Assembly (NCBI RefSeq): GCF_001152565.1
Contig: NZ_CQAZ01000041.1
Coordinates: 1-37,556 of the forward strand
DNA: 37,556 nt
Origin: Yersinia pekkanenii
GTDB taxonomy: Bacteria; Pseudomonadota; Gammaproteobacteria; Enterobacterales; Enterobacteriaceae
Direction of reading: 5' to 3'
Both the position numbers and the translations under genes were made by a program. The notes under the pieces are model-generated. The model was not told the origin of the DNA. It ran no database searches and saw only the letters and a program-made list of their open reading frames with translations. How positions within the stretch are numbered: the first letter of the stretch is position 1; the number at the start of each line of letters is the position of its first letter. Shown here piece by piece: positions 1 to 6,479 of this stretch.

Positions 1-290
1 CTGCCGCTGGCAGATGTTTGCAATTGAGTGAGGACGGGTAACAGGATACTGATTGATGCCAGACAATGGCCCAACTGGCACAAACTTTCTGCTGAGAAAT
101 CCAACACATCGTTGTTGGCAAAGGTAACAAAAGTATCCCCGATAAAATTCAGCCCATGCAGCAGTCCGGCGTAACATTCCTCGCTACTGTTTGCCAGTTC
201 CAGTGTGTCATCAGCACTCAGGTGTGACATATCCAGCTTACCGAACACCTCAGTCAATGTGGGATAAAGTCTATTGGTATCAGGCAACAT
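1..290 (-). CDS. Unknown small phage-type protein, partial (C-terminus beyond the left edge)
   Basis: An open frame runs leftward from an ATG at 290 to the window edge, at least 96 residues with no stop. It begins MLPDTNRLYPTLTEVFGKLD and continues as a mostly helical, mildly acidic, leucine-rich sequence. I do not recognise the family. Its ATG lies inside the last codons of the upstream small gene (11-base overlap), so translational coupling is likely. A second in-frame Met (MSHLSADD) occurs about 20 residues in. Small overlapping genes like these are typical of prophage or satellite early regions; the phage assignment comes from context only. Confidence 0.55.
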   Translation of the reverse strand, partial: MLPDTNRLYPTLTEVFGKLDMSHLSADDTLELANSSEECYAGLLHGLNFIGDTFVTFANNDVLDFSAESLCQLGHCLASISILLPVLTQLQTSASG

Positions 291-486
291 GGCGCTTCTC
301 CTGTGGTTTGCAAGAAACAAACACCAGCGAGAAACCGGCCAGCAGATTGCGGGCTTCACGCTCAGTGGGAGCCAAAACGGAGATCAGGCGCAACGGAGAA
401 ATTTCAGCCAATAATGTGTTAGAACGGGCGTTAAGGAAGGTGTAGAGCTTTGAATATGCACGTATGTTACTATTAGCGTCAGCCAT
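280..486 (-). CDS. Small phage protein resembling Icd-like host division inhibitor family
   Basis: A 68-residue protein starting MADANSNIRAYSKLY. An AGG sits eight bases before this ATG, which favours it over the upstream Met of the longer frame. The second half (LRLISVLAPTEREARNLLAG followed by a hydrophobic strand and RHVA) has the layout I associate with the short Icd-like proteins of P4-like and lambdoid prophages, which share a ..V.A.TEREAR..LA..F.L.F pattern. That match is from memory and could be wrong. The 3' end overlaps the next gene by 11 bases. It is divergent from the Arc-like gene, with the intervening region carrying palindromes. Confidence 0.4.
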   Translation of the reverse strand: MADANSNIRAYSKLYTFLNARSNTLLAEISPLRLISVLAPTEREARNLLAGFSLVFVSCKPQEKRHVA

Positions 487-551
487 AGCATTACCTCGTA
501 TAATGGTGTGGTTAGATGCCTCGGCAGTGTTAGCGCACTGTCGGGGCATTG

Positions 552-592
552 TTGTTTTATGGTGACCACGTAATTACAATGGTCGTTACCAT
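552..592 (+). promoter_or_regulatory. Sigma-70 promoter with overlapping palindromic operator for the Arc-like gene
   Basis: TTGTTT at 552-557 and TACAAT at 575-580 are separated by 17 bases. The palindrome ATGGT-CGTT-ACCAT at 579-592 overlaps the -10 end and start site. A second perfect palindrome, GGTAATTACC (611-620), touches the start codon of the downstream ribbon-helix-helix gene. This is the arrangement expected for autorepression; the operator role is inferred. Confidence 0.5.
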
Positions 593-620
593 GAAGGCAT
601 CATAAATTAGGGTAATTACC

Positions 621-794
621 ATGTCAACACCAGAAGAGAAACGTTCACCTCAATATCAGATGCGTCTTCTAGCAGAATTTCGTGCGCAGTTAGAAGAACA
701 AGCCCGTAAAGATGGTGATGCTTCCCTTGCGACGTGGATAAAAAGGATATTGCGTAAAGAGTTACGCGAAAGAGGCATTGAACCTAAAGGTTAG
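621..794 (+). CDS. Arc/Mnt-like ribbon-helix-helix DNA-binding protein
   Basis: A 57-residue protein starting MSTPEEKRSPQYQMRL. The layout fits the Arc repressor family: a short beta ribbon (PQYQMRL, about residues 10-16), helix A (LAEFRAQLEEQARKDG) and helix B (SLATWIKRILRKELRERG). Such proteins bind operators as dimers. An AGGG lies eight bases before the ATG. The promoter and two palindromes directly upstream suggest it represses itself, and possibly the divergent phage-type genes to the left. It could instead be an orphan antitoxin-type regulator; no toxin partner overlaps it. Confidence 0.6.
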   Translation: MSTPEEKRSPQYQMRLLAEFRAQLEEQARKDGDASLATWIKRILRKELRERGIEPKG

Positions 795-801
795 ATGAGT
801 A

Positions 802-860
802 TATACAATGTATAACTTTTGATTGTTCTCTTTGGCACTTGAGGTTATACTTTGTATAAT
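802..860 (+). promoter_or_regulatory. chpSB promoter with paired inverted operators
   Basis: TTGGCA (832-837) and TATAAT (855-860) are 17 bases apart, close to perfect sigma-70 consensus. Two 15-base arms, TATACAATGTATAAC (802-816) and GTTATACTTTGTATA (844-858), are inverted copies with one mismatch, and the second covers the -10. Such sites match the autoregulation usual for MazE-family antitoxin/toxin complexes; binding here is inferred. Confidence 0.6.
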
Positions 861-881
861 TTCTTGCGGGGGGATAATTTT

Positions 882-1133
882 ATGACTATAGCAATCAAAA
901 AGTGGGGCAACAGTAGTGGCGTTGTTTTGCCCTCATTATTGCTGAAGAAACTAGGTGTGACCAACGGGCAACATCTTGATGCAGAAATCAAAAATGGCTC
1001 ATTAATTCTGACCCCAACACAACGGCGTTACACGCTTGAAGAGTTAGTCGCACAATGTGATAAAAATGCGCCAATGATGACAGAAGAGGATGTTTGGGGT
1101 AACGACGCACCGACAGGGAATGAAATATGGTGA
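882..1133 (+). CDS. chpS: ChpS-like antitoxin (MazE/AbrB-type)
   Basis: An 83-residue antitoxin, the same length as E. coli ChpS as I recall it. The N-terminal AbrB/MazE-type swapped-hairpin DNA-binding domain (MTIAIKKWGNSSGVVLP, then GQHLDAEIKNGSLILTP) is followed by a flexible acidic tail (EELVAQCDKNAPMMTEEDVW) that would wrap the toxin and ends in NEIW. A GGGGGGA sits nine or so bases before the ATG at 882, so I reject the upstream TTG. The toxin ATG overlaps the last codons (ATGGTGA). The pair likely represses its own promoter through the inverted repeats upstream. Confidence 0.85.
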   Translation: MTIAIKKWGNSSGVVLPSLLLKKLGVTNGQHLDAEIKNGSLILTPTQRRYTLEELVAQCDKNAPMMTEEDVWGNDAPTGNEIW

Positions 1134-1483
1134 AGCGTAAGCAGGGATGGGATCGCGGCGATATCGTTTTAGTAGACTTTAACCCAGCAATGGGGAGTGA
1201 GCAGCGAGATGCTCGTCCAGCGCTGGTATTGACAAAAAAACTGTTTAACAATCTCGGCATGGCCCTTGTTGCCCCAATAACTCAGGGCGGTAACTATGCG
1301 CGCCATGCTGGTTTTACCGTGTCGCTGTCGGGTACAGGATGTACAATACAAGGCGTCGTTTTACTCAATCAAGTCCGAATGCTCGATCTTATGGCACGAA
1401 ATGCCCGCTTTGTGGAGCAGCTTGATGAAGTCGCCGTAAATGACGCTCTGCTGAAATTTGCGACTCTCGTCGAAATTGACTAG
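1127..1483 (+). CDS. chpB: ChpB-like toxin (MazF/PemK-type mRNA endoribonuclease)
   Basis: A 118-residue PemK/MazF fold protein. The N-terminal RGDIVLVDFNPAMGSEQ, central RPALVLTKKLFN, LVAPITQGG and VVLLNQVRMLDL blocks are the conserved family elements; the RPALVL arginine and the QVR segment contribute to the RNA-cleaving site. It resembles E. coli ChpB more than MazF, in particular in APITQGGN-ARHAGF. Family members cleave free mRNA at short motifs and are neutralised by the co-translated antitoxin. It starts inside the chpS stop region, giving coupled translation. The frame is intact. The pair lies directly after the G gene of the P2-like remnant in the opposite orientation, so it looks like phage cargo or a separate insertion. 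Confidence 0.85.
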   Translation: MVKRKQGWDRGDIVLVDFNPAMGSEQRDARPALVLTKKLFNNLGMALVAPITQGGNYARHAGFTVSLSGTGCTIQGVVLLNQVRMLDLMARNARFVEQLDEVAVNDALLKFATLVEID

Positions 1484-1514
1484 CCAAGAAATATTGGTAG
1501 GGGTTTTATACCAA

Positions 1515-2141
1515 TCAATTACGCGCGCATTGCGGCAACTCCGGCCAGTCAATCTCTGGCGCAGCGCTGGTGTTGATGCGCATTAGCGCGACGCGGTAAT
1601 GTTTGAGTGCCGCCAATTGCTGAATATCAGTCTGTTGATTATCCATTGCAATGGCGTCGAGTAGGATGTTGATGTGATCTGATACCTGATTTATCAGTGC
1701 GGTTTTCTGTTGGCTTGCGGCGGCAATATGGCGGGCTTTTAATGCCTGTTGATCGACTTCCCAGGCGGTTCCTGTCCATATATCAAACTCATGTGTTGGC
1801 TGAATCAGTGTTTTATTGTGTGGAATCGGGCCGAGGGTAAAAATGATGGATTCATGTTTGGTTTCAATATCATACACCGTTTTATGGCGATGGTCTTCTA
1901 CCGCTATCCATTGGTTAGCGGCCAAATCTCTCACCAATGCCATGCCGGTTTTAGGTTGAAAGATGGGCGCATCAGCCACCGAGTGAGCCGGTAAGCCGAC
2001 GCCGAGCGGCAAGTACTCCATGCCCGCGCTAGCATATTCCAGACTCTCCGCATCATAGTGATAAAGCGTTATCCATCCCGCCTGGCTGGCGAGTTGATGG
2101 TCATCCAAGATGGCCGGTTGAACGGTAAAGTTATATTTCAT
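1515..2141 (-). CDS. Phage tail fibre assembly chaperone (P2 gpG / Tfa-like)
   Basis: A 208-residue protein starting MKYNFTVQPAILDDHQLASQ, with GAGGGC before the ATG. The start overlaps the stop of the tail-fibre fragment (TAATG). The sequence has the plan of phage tail fibre assembly proteins: a variable N-terminal domain, a central block with GTAWEVD (around residue 130) where the family has a Trp-containing 'W.G..W' type motif, and a C-terminal helical segment ending near INTSAAPEIDWPELPQ. This protein helps fold or trimerise the fibre. The frame appears complete although its fibre partner is reduced to a C-terminal scrap. Confidence 0.75.
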   Translation of the reverse strand: MKYNFTVQPAILDDHQLASQAGWITLYHYDAESLEYASAGMEYLPLGVGLPAHSVADAPIFQPKTGMALVRDLAANQWIAVEDHRHKTVYDIETKHESIIFTLGPIPHNKTLIQPTHEFDIWTGTAWEVDQQALKARHIAAASQQKTALINQVSDHINILLDAIAMDNQQTDIQQLAALKHYRVALMRINTSAAPEIDWPELPQCARN

Positions 2142-2371
2142 TAGATTGCCCTCAAAATATAGCAAAATGAGATGTTGCGTGGACGGGTTTCGGCGGCGGT
2201 GCGCACCACGCGCGAGGCGTCAAAATCAAAGCTGCCGCAATGGGTGATGTCGGTATGGTGCGGGGTATTGTCGTTGCCGATGGCAGGGCTTTTGCCAAAC
2301 GCGCCGCTGAAATTGCTTTCAGGTGCACTGCCCATGCTTTCTGATACCCCATTGATACCGCCGGTGATATG
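2141..2371 (-). pseudogene. C-terminal fragment of P2-like tail fibre (gpH)
   Basis: In one frame the sequence reads HITGGINGVSESMGSAPESN and on to FDASRVVRTAAETRPRNISF..ILRAI and a stop. This is the conserved receptor-end tail of collar-type tail fibres, where a FDASRVV.T..E.RPRNI.F motif closes the protein. The long N-terminal part and gpI are absent, and at about 2370 the sequence joins the gpJ remnant in another frame. It is therefore a deletion scar. Its stop overlaps the start of the assembly chaperone gene. Confidence 0.75.
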
Positions 2372-2870
2372 AGGCGGCGTTGGGTATTGATATAGATTTC
2401 CAGTCGGGCCTGCGCGGCGGCACTGCGGGTGTGGGCTTCATAGGCTCCGGTTGGTCCGGCGACACTCAGCGCTTCAAAAGCTTGCGGGATACGCAGGCGG
2501 AAATCCGCGTCAGATTCCATCACCGCCACCACCGGCGGAATGGCGTCATTATTGGCCGGTATGGCGACCAGGCGACTGACGTTATTATTGGCCCCCAACT
2601 GATCCAGATCACTGCCATTGGCATAGGCCACCATCACCGCCTGTGCGGCTTCGTTAACCCGTTGGCGCAATACCAGCTCGCGATAGGTGCTTTCCTGCAA
2701 TAACGTGGTGATCGGTTCTGATTCGAGGGTCAGCGTTTGCATGACGGCTCCTTGTTCTCAACCGGATACAGGGCGATAAACGCCGCCTTTCTCTCTGAAA
2801 GCAGGGTTTCATAATCCAGCGATTCGACCACCAAAGGCGCAGGTCACTGGGACAGGTCAATCACGTTCAT
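2372..2870 (-). pseudogene. Broken baseplate protein gpJ (P2-like)
   Basis: The N-terminus MNVIDLSQ begins at 2870 but meets an in-frame TGA at 2844-2846. The same frame then continues with PAPLVVESLDYETLLSERKA, and a frameshift near 2740 passes into a second frame reading TLTLESEPITTLLQESTYRE, VLRQRVNEAAQAVMVAYANG and SDLDQLGANNNVSRL. After AGPTGAYEAHTRSA the reading jumps to AQARLEIYINTQRRL, which implies loss of a large middle segment compared with the roughly 300-residue gpJ family. It then fuses to tail-fibre sequence. Premature stop, frameshift, internal deletion and fusion together make it non-functional. Confidence 0.8.
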
Positions 2871-3025
2871 GCATCACCCCCAACGGGAATAGCCAGATTA
2901 AAGGTGTCAGCCAGGTCGGTGCGGTGGCCCTGAAGCTCCAGCGTCATTTTCCCCGCCTGCGGTTGTGCCAATATCACGCGCGTGAGTACCACGCGCGGCT
3001 CCCATCGCATAATGGCGCTGTACGC
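2867..3025 (-). pseudogene. C-terminal fragment of baseplate protein gpW (P2-like)
   Basis: The minus strand reads YSAIMRWEPRVVLTRVILAQ, then KMTLELQGHRTDLADTFNLA and a stop whose TGA overlaps the gpJ start (ATGA). P2-like gpW proteins end with a similar ..KWEPRV.LT..L.. block. The N-terminal two thirds are missing and the remnant is joined to the end of gpV near 3020-3030. The W-J start/stop overlap is typical of intact P2 late operons and is preserved here. Confidence 0.65.
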
Positions 3026-3425
3026 CGCCGTGGTCATGGTCATCAATCACCGCCGTAGCTATTCCAGTGACAGCCAGGTGGCTGGTTTCAGGTTCGTACT
3101 CAAAACGGGCACCATCGGGAAAGGTGATCACCATGGCGTCAGGCGATTGTGACGGGGCGGGTTTGGCGTCAGAAAAGATGGCAGGCAGCACAAAGCCGGT
3201 GGTGAGTTCACCGCCGATACTCAGCACCATAACTTGCTCCCCCACTGACGGCGCAGACCAAAAACGCACCCGACCGGCACGCAGGGTTAACCAATTAAGC
3301 CAATCGGTTTCAAGGTTGCCTATCTTGACCCGGCACAATCCGTTAGCAAGACTGACGTCGGAAACGATGCCAATACGGATAATGTTAGCCAACAGGCGTT
3401 TAAGACCAGCAGTAAGGATATTCAT
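3020..3425 (-). pseudogene. Truncated baseplate spike protein gpV (P2-like)
   Basis: The frame starts MNILTAGLKRLLANIIRIGI, then DVSLANGLCRVKIGNLETDW, VRFWSAPSVGEQVMVLSIGG, and ITFPDGARFEYEPETSHLAV. This is the OB-fold N-terminal domain of phage baseplate assembly protein V, the central tail spike. After GIATAVIDD the frame goes to HDHGGVQR, which resembles the extreme C-terminus, so the beta-helical spike region seems deleted (family members are around 200 residues; about 135 remain). It then runs out of frame into gpW. No strong ribosome site is seen; AGGCGG lies 14 bases upstream. Confidence 0.75.
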
Positions 3426-3630
3426 GCGGCCAGTATGCCGCCTACGGGCGCGTGGGGCATGGCACAAGAAATTAATGGATTCAATAAATGTGATAGCCTT
3501 TATTTACAGCCTAAAAGGCTAATAGGGGTGTGAACAATCGTGCATTCTGTCATTCGGCAGGTGAAAATAATGATTAAATCCTGTAATGTTTAATAGTTAC
3601 ACTATTTAAATTATTAAAGGGATTTTCAAA

Positions 3631-4109
3631 ATGGCTAACTCTATTTATTTAACGTTGCAAGGTGCGAAACAAGGTTTAATATCTGCTGGCTGCGGTTCAT
3701 TAGATTCTATTGGCAATAAGTCGCAATCAACACATCAGGATCAGATCTTTGTTTATGCATTGCAACATATGATATCTCGTGTTCAAAACTCCCATCATCA
3801 TCCGATAGTTTTTAGAAACCCATTGATAAATCATCGCCTTTGCTGGGTATTTCTATCTCTGAAAATGAAAGCCTTGAGTGTCTTTTCGATTTTTATCGAA
3901 CGAACAGTGAGGGTTCTCAGGAGAAGTATTACACCATCAAACTGACTAATGCAGCACTGACTAATATCCATATTGATTATCCTCATTCATCGACTCATGC
4001 CGGTATGCAACCGGAAGAACATGTATCAGTTCGTTATGAAAGCATTATCTGGCAGCACCATGTCGCTGGAACGTCAGGTTATAGCATTTGGAATGACCGC
4101 GTTTTATAA
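3631..4109 (+). pseudogene. hcp: Type VI secretion tube protein Hcp, one-base frameshift
   Basis: The first frame gives MANSIYLTLQGAKQGLISAG, then DSIGNKSQSTHQDQIFVYAL and HHHPIVFR, the standard opening of enterobacterial Hcp proteins. Reading then breaks. The next frame continues with PIDKSSPLLGISISENESLE, LFDFYRTNSEGSQEKYYTIK, and VSVRYESIIWQHHVAGTSGY to a stop at 4109. The normal family text would be VFRKPIDKSSPLLG, so one A is missing in the run at 3816-3818. Restored, the protein would be about 160 residues, the usual Hcp length. Hcp forms the T6SS inner tube and carries small effectors in its ring. AAGGGA precedes the ATG. The fault may be real decay or a sequencing error. Confidence 0.85.
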
Positions 4110-4119
4110 GGGTTATCTT

Positions 4120-4785
4120 ATGGATGAGATTAATGCTATATCTACCAAAATAGTAGACTCTTTTGAGCCTAAAAGTATTCCTGACAGTATATTCTCTGGA
4201 ATAATGTCAGTTCCGGAAGATATGTATTATCTGGCATATGGATTTCTGGATACCAAGAATAGAAGCGAAAACGGTAATGATTATTATCGACTAGCGACCT
4301 TCATAAAAGAGGGTGATATCGATAGTGCAATAGTGAATTTGGTAGAGGCTATTGCCAGAGACTTTATTGAGACGCTTCCAGAAGATAAGAAAGACGCGTT
4401 GTTAAATAGTATCTATGCAAAAATTGGTGCGCGTTTTGCTACCACAACAACGCTCATGTATTTGTTAACTTCGCAGATGAATAGATCAATAGCGAGATAC
4501 CCTAAGTTAAAAGCGTCTTTGGGCATTCTTCGTGGTGCGGCAATCAATTCGATATTGACTATTGGTGCATTGGCTCACCGCTCAACTTATGATTCCAGAG
4601 AGTTGAGAGAGAAAAATCCAAGCTTGTATCGGCGGTTACGTTCTATGGGTGATCTGGATATATTGTATTTTTTAATCAAAGATTATGTGTCTGGCTACGT
4701 TGATGCGAGCAGTATGCAAGAGCAGGGACGAGATGAAGATTACAGGAGGGTTATAGATAATGTCATCAACCAGCTCAACAGTTAA
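4120..4785 (+). CDS. Putative Hcp-associated T6SS effector, possibly membrane-active
   Basis: A 221-residue protein of no family I can name with certainty. It starts MDEINAISTKIVDSFEPKSI with AAGGG seven bases upstream, ten bases after the hcp stop; upstream in-frame Mets lie inside hcp. The first 110 residues are soluble and acidic. Two hydrophobic helical stretches follow (about residues 105-123, GARFATTTTLMYLLTSQM; and about 136-152, ILRGAAINSILTIGALA), then a charged helical tail. The position between hcp and a two-helix membrane protein is the usual order hcp-effector-immunity. Size and layout recall the pore-forming Ssp6 effector of Serratia, whose immunity protein is also a small membrane protein; that is a hypothesis, not a sequence match I could make. 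Confidence 0.5.
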   Translation: MDEINAISTKIVDSFEPKSIPDSIFSGIMSVPEDMYYLAYGFLDTKNRSENGNDYYRLATFIKEGDIDSAIVNLVEAIARDFIETLPEDKKDALLNSIYAKIGARFATTTTLMYLLTSQMNRSIARYPKLKASLGILRGAAINSILTIGALAHRSTYDSRELREKNPSLYRRLRSMGDLDILYFLIKDYVSGYVDASSMQEQGRDEDYRRVIDNVINQLNS

Positions 4786-4975
4786 AAAAATCATAGTCGG
4801 TTTTTTATATTATCTTTCTTACATGGTGGCTAATGCTATTGCGTTAGTTGCGTTAATATTAATGGTCGCATCATTTTTCTATTTTGATCGTTGGTACATT
4901 GCCATATTAGCTTGTATCGGTATTTTTGGCGTTTACCATTTTATATTGTATTTGTTCCCGCAAAAACCAGATTAA
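4760..4975 (+). CDS. Small two-helix inner-membrane protein, candidate immunity protein
   Basis: A 71-residue protein with two hydrophobic segments (about residues 11-37 and 45-65), short charged ends and no enzymatic motif. A strong AGGAGGG lies nine bases before the ATG. The gene begins 26 bases inside the preceding unknown ORF, so the two are co-expressed and probably coupled. An integral membrane partner is what an effector acting on the inner membrane would need for self-protection. The role is inferred from context alone. It could instead be a holin-like or structural membrane peptide. Confidence 0.55.
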   Translation: MSSTSSTVKKIIVGFLYYLSYMVANAIALVALILMVASFFYFDRWYIAILACIGIFGVYHFILYLFPQKPD

Positions 4976-4986
4976 TGGCTATTTAG

Positions 4987-5433
4987 CTATTTAGCTATCC
5001 ACTCCAACGCCAGATCCCCAATCCATTCACTGTCGCCGTCAGTAAAGCCGAGTAACTGGCGGCGCTCGTATTTGACCGTTGGCCCGTTCTTTGTGACTTT
5101 ATCGCACAAGCCGTAGTGATGCACCCGCACCAGATTATTGACCTTACCGCTAAAGGTGACGGCGGCCTCATCGGCGTTGGATTCGCTTTTAATAAAACGG
5201 GCGGTGCGCAGTTGGGTAAACATCTTGCGCTTGATACGGTCTTGCTTATCGCGGCGTTTTTTCTTGCGGGCAACAAAGGGTGATCCGTCCGGGTTCTGCT
5301 GCGCCTGAATGTGCTTTTGCTGGCGCTGGCGTAGCTCTTTGGAGACTTGACGCATAAATGCACCGCGTGCCTGTGGGGATAATTGCGCCAGTAAGATGGA
5401 TAATATTTGGTCTAACTCATGCAGGTCATTCAT
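4987..5433 (-). CDS. Phage virion morphogenesis / tail completion protein (P2 gpS)
   Basis: A 148-residue protein starting MNDLHELDQILSILLAQLSP. It contains GAFMRQVSKELRQRQQKHIQ, AQQNPDGSPFVARK, LRTARFIK and RVHHYGLCDKV, the recognisable plan of the P2 gpS / phage virion morphogenesis family (about 150 residues). Members act in head-tail joining and tail completion. The start overlaps the stop of the gpR fragment; a Met three codons upstream is also possible. The frame is complete, one of two intact late genes in this remnant. The stop lies in a small TATTTAGC direct repeat next to the Hcp cassette. Confidence 0.8.
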   Translation of the reverse strand: MNDLHELDQILSILLAQLSPQARGAFMRQVSKELRQRQQKHIQAQQNPDGSPFVARKKKRRDKQDRIKRKMFTQLRTARFIKSESNADEAAVTFSGKVNNLVRVHHYGLCDKVTKNGPTVKYERRQLLGFTDGDSEWIGDLALEWIAK

Positions 5434-5505
5434 GCCGCCCACTCCGCCACGGTTTTACCATCAACATTCACTTTGTAGCTTTTGACAAAATGCTCCGGCG
5501 GTATA
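5431..5505 (-). pseudogene. C-terminal scrap of tail completion protein gpR (P2-like)
   Basis: About 24 residues, ending EHFVKSYKVNVDGKTVAEWA A and a TGA that overlaps the gpS start region. The R-S order and overlap are those of P2. At about 5500-5510 this sequence abuts, on the other strand, the truncated integrase, so everything between R and int (lysis, head and replication genes) has been deleted. The exact junction cannot be set without a parental phage. Confidence 0.55.
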
Positions 5506-5859
5506 GGCAATAAGGTGACTTACCTCGATACAAAAAATAGCAAGAATAGAACAGTCCCTATATCGCATGAATTATGCGAGCAACTAACCGATGGAATTAA
5601 AACCGGGCCGTTGTTTAAGTCTTTAAATTATCCCTATGTAAGAACTTGCATCAAAGAAGTTGCTCCGGGTCTACCCGCAGGGCAGGCCGTTCATGTTTTG
5701 CGCCATACTTTCGCCAGTCATTTTATGATGAATGGTGGCAATATATTGGCACTTCAGAAGATTTTAGGGCATTCAAATATTTTACAAACAATGACGTACG
5801 CACACTTTGCGCCTGATTACTTAGAAGATGCAGTGAGATTTAACCCCCTTGAGACTTAA
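5503..5859 (+). pseudogene. 5'-truncated P2-like integrase (tyrosine recombinase)
   Basis: Only the C-terminal catalytic part remains. It reads GNKVTYLDTKNSKNRTVPIS with the beta-hairpin lysine region, then HVLRHTFASHFMMNGG (the H-x-x-R box), LQKILGHSN (box II His) and TMTYAHFAPDYLED (nucleophile Tyr). The first catalytic Arg and the N-terminal arm-binding domain are missing, so it cannot recombine alone. An intact family member is about 330 residues; about 118 remain. The orientation opposite to the late genes and the position at the element's edge match int in P2, placing an old att site just downstream. Confidence 0.8.
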
Positions 5860-5874
5860 AGGAGATTGATACCT

Positions 5875-6123
5875 ATGCCGAATAAAATTGAGGTTCCACT
5901 GGAAGGTTTATATGTTTCCTCCCTCCCAGCAGGAGAACGCATTGTTGTTACAGAAGTAACCGTGGTTGACGATGATGAGGATGAGGAAGGTGATGAGGTT
6001 TTTTTCCTCGTCACGTTCGTTGAAGAAGGTGATGAAGACGACATGTCAGCGCCAGGGTTTGAACTTAATCCTGAAGAGTGGCAGCAATTTGTTAAGGAGA
6101 AAAAATTGACCTTTGTTGGGTAA
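5875..6123 (+). CDS. Small acidic protein of unknown function next to int
   Basis: An 82-residue protein starting MPNKIEVPLEGLYVSSLPAG. Its middle is very acidic (VVDDDEDEEGDEVFF and EEGDEDD) and it ends in a charged helix (NPEEWQQFVKEKKLTFVG). AAAGGAG overlaps the int stop, ten bases before the ATG, so it was transcribed and probably translated with int; a TTG three codons upstream is less likely. I see no known domain. The high Asp/Glu content could mean a DNA mimic or a small inhibitor, but that is speculation. Confidence 0.55.
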   Translation: MPNKIEVPLEGLYVSSLPAGERIVVTEVTVVDDDEDEEGDEVFFLVTFVEEGDEDDMSAPGFELNPEEWQQFVKEKKLTFVG

Positions 6124-6479
6124 GTAAGTGATCCACAAATTGACCAAATCACCCACGCTACACCCATTTTAAGCACGCAGTGACAGGTATCTAACTTGTT
6201 GATATTACTGTAACTGCTTGTTTTTGTTAGGTGGTGAATGGCGGCGAAAGCCTCCCTTTTTTTATTTCAAATAACGCCACTCCGCCTCTAGCTGGCTGGT
6301 CTGAAAATCAAACCAGCCTGAATTATTCAGATGCATACCTTATGTCTATTTGGGGACTTTCAGACGCCATCCAGTGATGGAATAATTGTTGCATCTGAAC
6401 CCGTAATGCCCGTATATGACGCTTGGTGCCGCTGAAGTTTATCGGCTAATTCTGAAAGAAAAGTATGTAAGGTGACAAG
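6124..6479. other. Intergenic stretch at the right border of the P2-like remnant
   Basis: No gene is seen in these 356 bases. They hold an intrinsic terminator (6240-6263), an inverted repeat GGCTGGT/ACCAGCC around 6294-6318, and a shorter CTGAA-TTA-TTCAG repeat directly after it. The old attachment site of the P2-like prophage should lie here because int ended just upstream, but without the left junction no core can be named. Promoter elements for the next gene are not obvious. Confidence 0.4.
6240..6263 (+). terminator. Intrinsic terminator after int and the acidic ORF
   Basis: Stem GGCGGC/GCCTCC with one mismatch closes on a GAAA tetraloop and is followed by C and seven T residues. Confidence 0.6.

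Noticed and set aside
3067-3522. Open frame of 151 codons on the plus strand
   Set aside because: It lies antisense to the gpV remnant and has no ribosome site or family-like sequence; the minus strand shows clear baseplate protein text.
3486-3525. Inverted repeat AGCCTTT/AAAGGCT as a terminator
   Set aside because: Short arms, no T run on either strand, and no gene that clearly needs it.
4995-5363. Second minus-strand frame of 122 codons inside gpS
   Set aside because: It is a shifted shadow of the gpS frame, with low-complexity Ser/Arg-rich text and no start signal.
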